DNA of 45,729 bases, from positions 1 to 45,729 of the forward strand of contig NBMB01000011.1 of NCBI GenBank assembly GCA_002084765.1. The letters are read 5' to 3'. Position numbers and translations under genes: made by a program. This document shows, in pieces, positions 43,770-45,729 of the stretch. The DNA is from Candidatus Cloacimonetes bacterium 4572_55. GTDB taxonomy: Bacteria; 4572-55. Within the stretch, counting starts at the first letter, position 1. Each line of letters starts with the position of its first letter. Below the pieces are notes generated by a model. The model was not told the DNA's origin, did not search any database, and saw only the letters and a list, made by a program, of their open reading frames with translations.

Positions 43770-44195
43770 ATGGCCCGCAAGAAGAAAAAATTTAAGAAAA
43801 GTTTCGGGGTGGAAGCCGCGGTTCCTACGGGTTCAATGTCTGATATTGTCTTTCTCATGTTGCTATTCTTTATGATCACCACGGTATTTAAGACTGAGAA
43901 AGGATTAAGAATTACCCTTCCGGTCGCTGAAATGGCGGAGCGTGTGCCAAAGCAGAAGCGAGTGGCTCATGTCTGGATCGGAAAAGCTGGGAATGTGAGT
44001 ATCGATGATTATACCCTGAGTATTGATCAAGTCAGTGCTATGGTCGGGAAAAAGATGGAAAAAGAGCCAACACTGTTGATTGCCGTGCGCTGCGATGAAG
44101 GCGCGCCTTATGGAACTGTTGAGGACGTTCTGGAAGAATTCAAAGAAATAAACGCTTTGAATGTCCAGTTTACGACAAAAAAAGTGCAAGGCTGA
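43770..44195 (+). CDS. exbD: ExbD/TolR-family biopolymer transport protein, first copy
   Basis: 141 residues, with AAGGAG before the ATG and a very basic start (MARKKKKFKK). It has one membrane helix with the proton-path aspartate in 'GSMSDIVFLMLLFFMITTVF'; the S-D-I/M-hydrophobic pattern is diagnostic of ExbD/TolR. The periplasmic part begins 'EKGLRITLPVAEMAERV' and ends in the small alpha/beta domain. It partners with ExbB and probably with the second ExbD copy. Confidence 0.93.
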   Translation: MARKKKKFKKSFGVEAAVPTGSMSDIVFLMLLFFMITTVFKTEKGLRITLPVAEMAERVPKQKRVAHVWIGKAGNVSIDDYTLSIDQVSAMVGKKMEKEPTLLIAVRCDEGAPYGTVEDVLEEFKEINALNVQFTTKKVQG

Positions 44196-44264
44196 CCTTC
44201 TCATAAAATGTGATTTTGAAAAAAAATTGATAATTAACTCGGCATAAGAGTAAAGGGTGTTTTT

Positions 44265-44672
44265 ATGGCGATACGTAAAAAAAATAGAAAAATGCCGGAT
44301 ATTCCGACAAGCTCCATGTCGGATATCGTCTTTCTGCTTCTGGTGTTTTTTCTGGTGACCACCTCTTTTAATATGGAAAAGGGGCTTGATCTCCAGTTAC
44401 CGCCAAAAGGAGAGGATATACAAATCCGACGAGAGAATATTAGCGATGTGTTTGTGAACCCCGCGGGAAGGATGAGGTTTGACGACAAGGTATTGGGTAA
44501 TGCAGAAGAGATCGTCACTCTTACCAAGCAAAAATTGGCGTTAAACGAGGAGCATGTTTTTGTTATTCATGTAGATCGAGACGGTCAATATCAGCACATG
44601 GTAACCATTTTGGACAAACTGAAAAAAGCCGACGCTAAGAAGATAGCTTTGGCGACCCACCGAAGAAATTAA
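44265..44672 (+). CDS. exbD: ExbD/TolR-family biopolymer transport protein, second copy
   Basis: 135 residues, 69 bp after the first ExbD. Its single membrane helix 'SSMSDIVFLLLVFFLVTTSF' carries the conserved Asp, followed by 'EKGLDLQLPP' and a periplasmic domain. Two adjacent ExbD genes are common in FCB ExbBD-TonB operons. Its TAA overlaps the strong AAAGGAGGTG ribosome site of the TonB gene, so the two are translationally coupled. Its last 12 codons are included in the 547-bp tandem duplication. Confidence 0.93.
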   Translation: MAIRKKNRKMPDIPTSSMSDIVFLLLVFFLVTTSFNMEKGLDLQLPPKGEDIQIRRENISDVFVNPAGRMRFDDKVLGNAEEIVTLTKQKLALNEEHVFVIHVDRDGQYQHMVTILDKLKKADAKKIALATHRRN

Positions 44673-45182
44673 AGGAGGTGAGTTAATATGAGCAGCGATG
44701 CAATTTTATTGACGAAAACTGCGAATTCTAAGTTCAAAAATAGCTACAATGCTCTTTTTTGGGCAGGGATTGTATTTGCTATCGTTTTTCATTATGCCGT
44801 TGTTACACTCGGTCCCTCTTATGTGTTGACAAAGGGAGCGGAGCGGGAAGTCAAGATCATGGTGACAGAAGATATTGTGGAAGTGAAGATTGAAATGGCG
44901 GAACCGCCTTCTGTGGCGGCTCCGGCTATGCCAGTACCTACCGATGATACAGAAATATCATTGGAAGCGACGATTGAGGACACTGATTTCAATCCTTACG
45001 CGCCGCCGCCGCCGCCGCCGCCGTCGTCGACTTCTACTAACAATGAGGACGCCCCGGTTTTTATCGCGTATGAAGACGCGCCGGTTCCGATAAAGAAGGT
45101 CAATCCGAAATATCCTGAATTGGCTCAGGAAGCAGGAATTGAAGGAAAGGTGATTCTGAATGTGTACGTGGACGAGAACGGG
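44636..45182 (+). repeat. 547-bp tandem duplication, unit 1 (exbD 3' end plus most of tonB)
   Basis: The unit begins TAAGAAGATAGC inside the second exbD and ends GACGAGAACGGG inside tonB. It is immediately followed by unit 2. I count about 19 differences between units (roughly 96-97% identity). Confidence 0.9.
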
Positions 45183-45185
45183 TAA
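44688..45185 (+). CDS. tonB: TonB-family protein, C-terminal domain truncated by a tandem duplication
   Basis: 165 residues from an ATG seven bases after AAAGGAGGTG. An N-terminal membrane helix ('ALFWAGIVFAIVFHYAVVTL') is followed by a long acidic/proline region with a seven-proline run, then the beginning of the TonB C-terminal domain ('IKKVNPKYPELAQEAGIEGKVILNVYVDENG'). A TAA stop follows at once where a complete domain would continue for about 45 more residues. The stop is created by the junction with the duplicated copy of the exbD 3' end. Receptor binding by TonB uses the missing part, so this copy is probably inactive, or the true sequence differs if the join is an assembly artefact. 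Confidence 0.8.
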   Translation: MSSDAILLTKTANSKFKNSYNALFWAGIVFAIVFHYAVVTLGPSYVLTKGAEREVKIMVTEDIVEVKIEMAEPPSVAAPAMPVPTDDTEISLEATIEDTDFNPYAPPPPPPPSSTSTNNEDAPVFIAYEDAPVPIKKVNPKYPELAQEAGIEGKVILNVYVDENG

Positions 45186-45729
45186 GAAGATCGCTTTGGC
45201 GACCCACCGAAGAGATTAAAGGAGGTGAGTTAATATGAGCAGCGATGCAATTTTATTGGCGAAACCTGCGAATTCTAAGTTCAAAAATAGCTACAATGCT
45301 CTTTTTGGGACAGGAATTATATTTGCAATCGTTTTTCATTATGTCGTTGTTACACTCGGTCCCTCTTATGTGTTGACAAAGGGAGCGGAGCGGGAAATCA
45401 AGGTCATGGTGACAGAAGATATTGTGGAAGTGAAGACTAAAGTGCCGGAACCGCCTTCTGTGGCGGCTCCGGCTATGCCAGTACCTACCGATGATACAGA
45501 AATATCGTTGGAAGCGACGATTGAGGACACTGATTTCAATCCTTACGCGCCGCCGCCGCCGCCGCCGCCGTCATCGACTTCTACTAACAATGAGGACGCC
45601 CCGGTTTTTATCGCGTATGAAGACCCGCCGGTTCCGATAAAGAAGGTCAATCCGAAATATCCTGAATTGGCTCAGGAAGCAGGAATTGAAGGAAAGGTGA
45701 TTCTGAATGTGTACGTGGACGAGAACGGG
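45183..45729 (+). repeat. 547-bp tandem duplication, unit 2, ending exactly at the window edge
   Basis: It begins TAAGAAGATCGC and carries the ribosome site and tonB start at the same offset as unit 1. Its last base is the last base of the window, which hints that the contig ended because the repeat could not be resolved. Confidence 0.9.
45235..45729 (+). CDS. tonB: second TonB-family protein, 3' end cut off by the window
   Basis: It starts 547 bp after the first tonB start with an identical ribosome site, and is open to the window end (165 codons visible). The protein matches the first copy except for about 13 replacements, mostly in the first 75 residues (for example Trp to Gly in the membrane helix, Glu to Lys and Met to Val in the periplasmic stalk). 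The acidic/proline region and the start of the TonB C-terminal domain are almost unchanged. Whether it continues into a full C-terminal domain cannot be seen. Confidence 0.8.
   Translation, partial: MSSDAILLAKPANSKFKNSYNALFGTGIIFAIVFHYVVVTLGPSYVLTKGAEREIKVMVTEDIVEVKTKVPEPPSVAAPAMPVPTDDTEISLEATIEDTDFNPYAPPPPPPPSSTSTNNEDAPVFIAYEDPPVPIKKVNPKYPELAQEAGIEGKVILNVYVDENG

Noticed and set aside
45001-45035. CCG-repeat tract as an RNA or regulatory repeat
   Set aside because: It is the proline run of the TonB periplasmic linker, in frame in both copies.

Overview
The window looks like part of a chromosome from an uncultivated bacterium of the FCB superphylum (KSB1/Calditrichota/Marinimicrobia-like lineages). 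The main evidence is three proteins (a 5'-truncated one at 1-207, and giants at 481-8346 and 31114-42681) that end in the FlgD-like C-terminal sorting module: a 'NSPNPFNPTT'-type or 'NYPNPC'-type motif, then 'WDG.N..G..V.SG.YFY' and a basic tail. Together with beta-helix, FG-GAP/ASPIC and tandem Ig/FnIII-like domains, this is typical of type IX-type secretion in those lineages. The lineage call is inferred from architecture only; no rRNA or other phylogenetic marker is present.

Layout. (1) 1-8346: the tail of one secreted protein, an intrinsic terminator, and a 2621-residue secreted multidomain protein with three successive beta-helix blocks. Small palindromic repeats (ATCCGC...GCGGAT) lie between these genes, and one is inserted in frame inside the large gene. 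(2) 8362-14288: a decayed defence-type island. It holds a single-chain type IIG restriction-methylation enzyme, a two-gene cassette of unknown function, an orphan copy of the tail of a second type IIG gene, a secretion-signal gene fragment, and an AAA ATPase gene that has lost its Walker B region. (3) 14563-30516, minus strand: a compact biosynthetic operon read from a near-consensus promoter at 30751-30779. The order is an FkbH-like/carrier/PqqD-like/glycosyltransferase-like fusion, then a C-A-T NRPS, then a TubC-C-A-T-C-A-T-TE NRPS, then a small outer-membrane beta-barrel. (4) 31114-42681: a divergently transcribed 3855-residue secreted protein with an N-terminal beta-helix and about 31 Ig/FnIII-like repeats, behind a perfect-consensus sigma-70 promoter. 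(5) 42969-45729: exbB-exbD-exbD-tonB, whose tonB gene is cut short by a 547-bp tandem duplication; the window ends exactly at the end of the second copy.

How the genes may work together. The NRPS line reads colinearly. A C3 (glyceryl-type) unit could be loaded by the FkbH domain onto its own carrier, extended by three amino acids, and released by a thioesterase with Cys rather than Ser in its nucleophile motif. Two of the three adenylation domains have a pocket resembling Lys2 (alpha-aminoadipate reductase) rather than ordinary NRPS pockets. The glycosyltransferase-like domain fused to the first enzyme, and the barrel protein at the operon end, suggest a modified product that acts at or crosses the outer membrane. 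The ExbB/ExbD/TonB genes could power outer-membrane receptors, but nothing in the sequence ties them to this product.

The most novel-looking system is the NRPS operon with its fused starter enzyme. The most instructive structural signals are the in-frame palindromic repeat, the 7-domain block duplication in the second giant gene, and the mosaic type IIG region.
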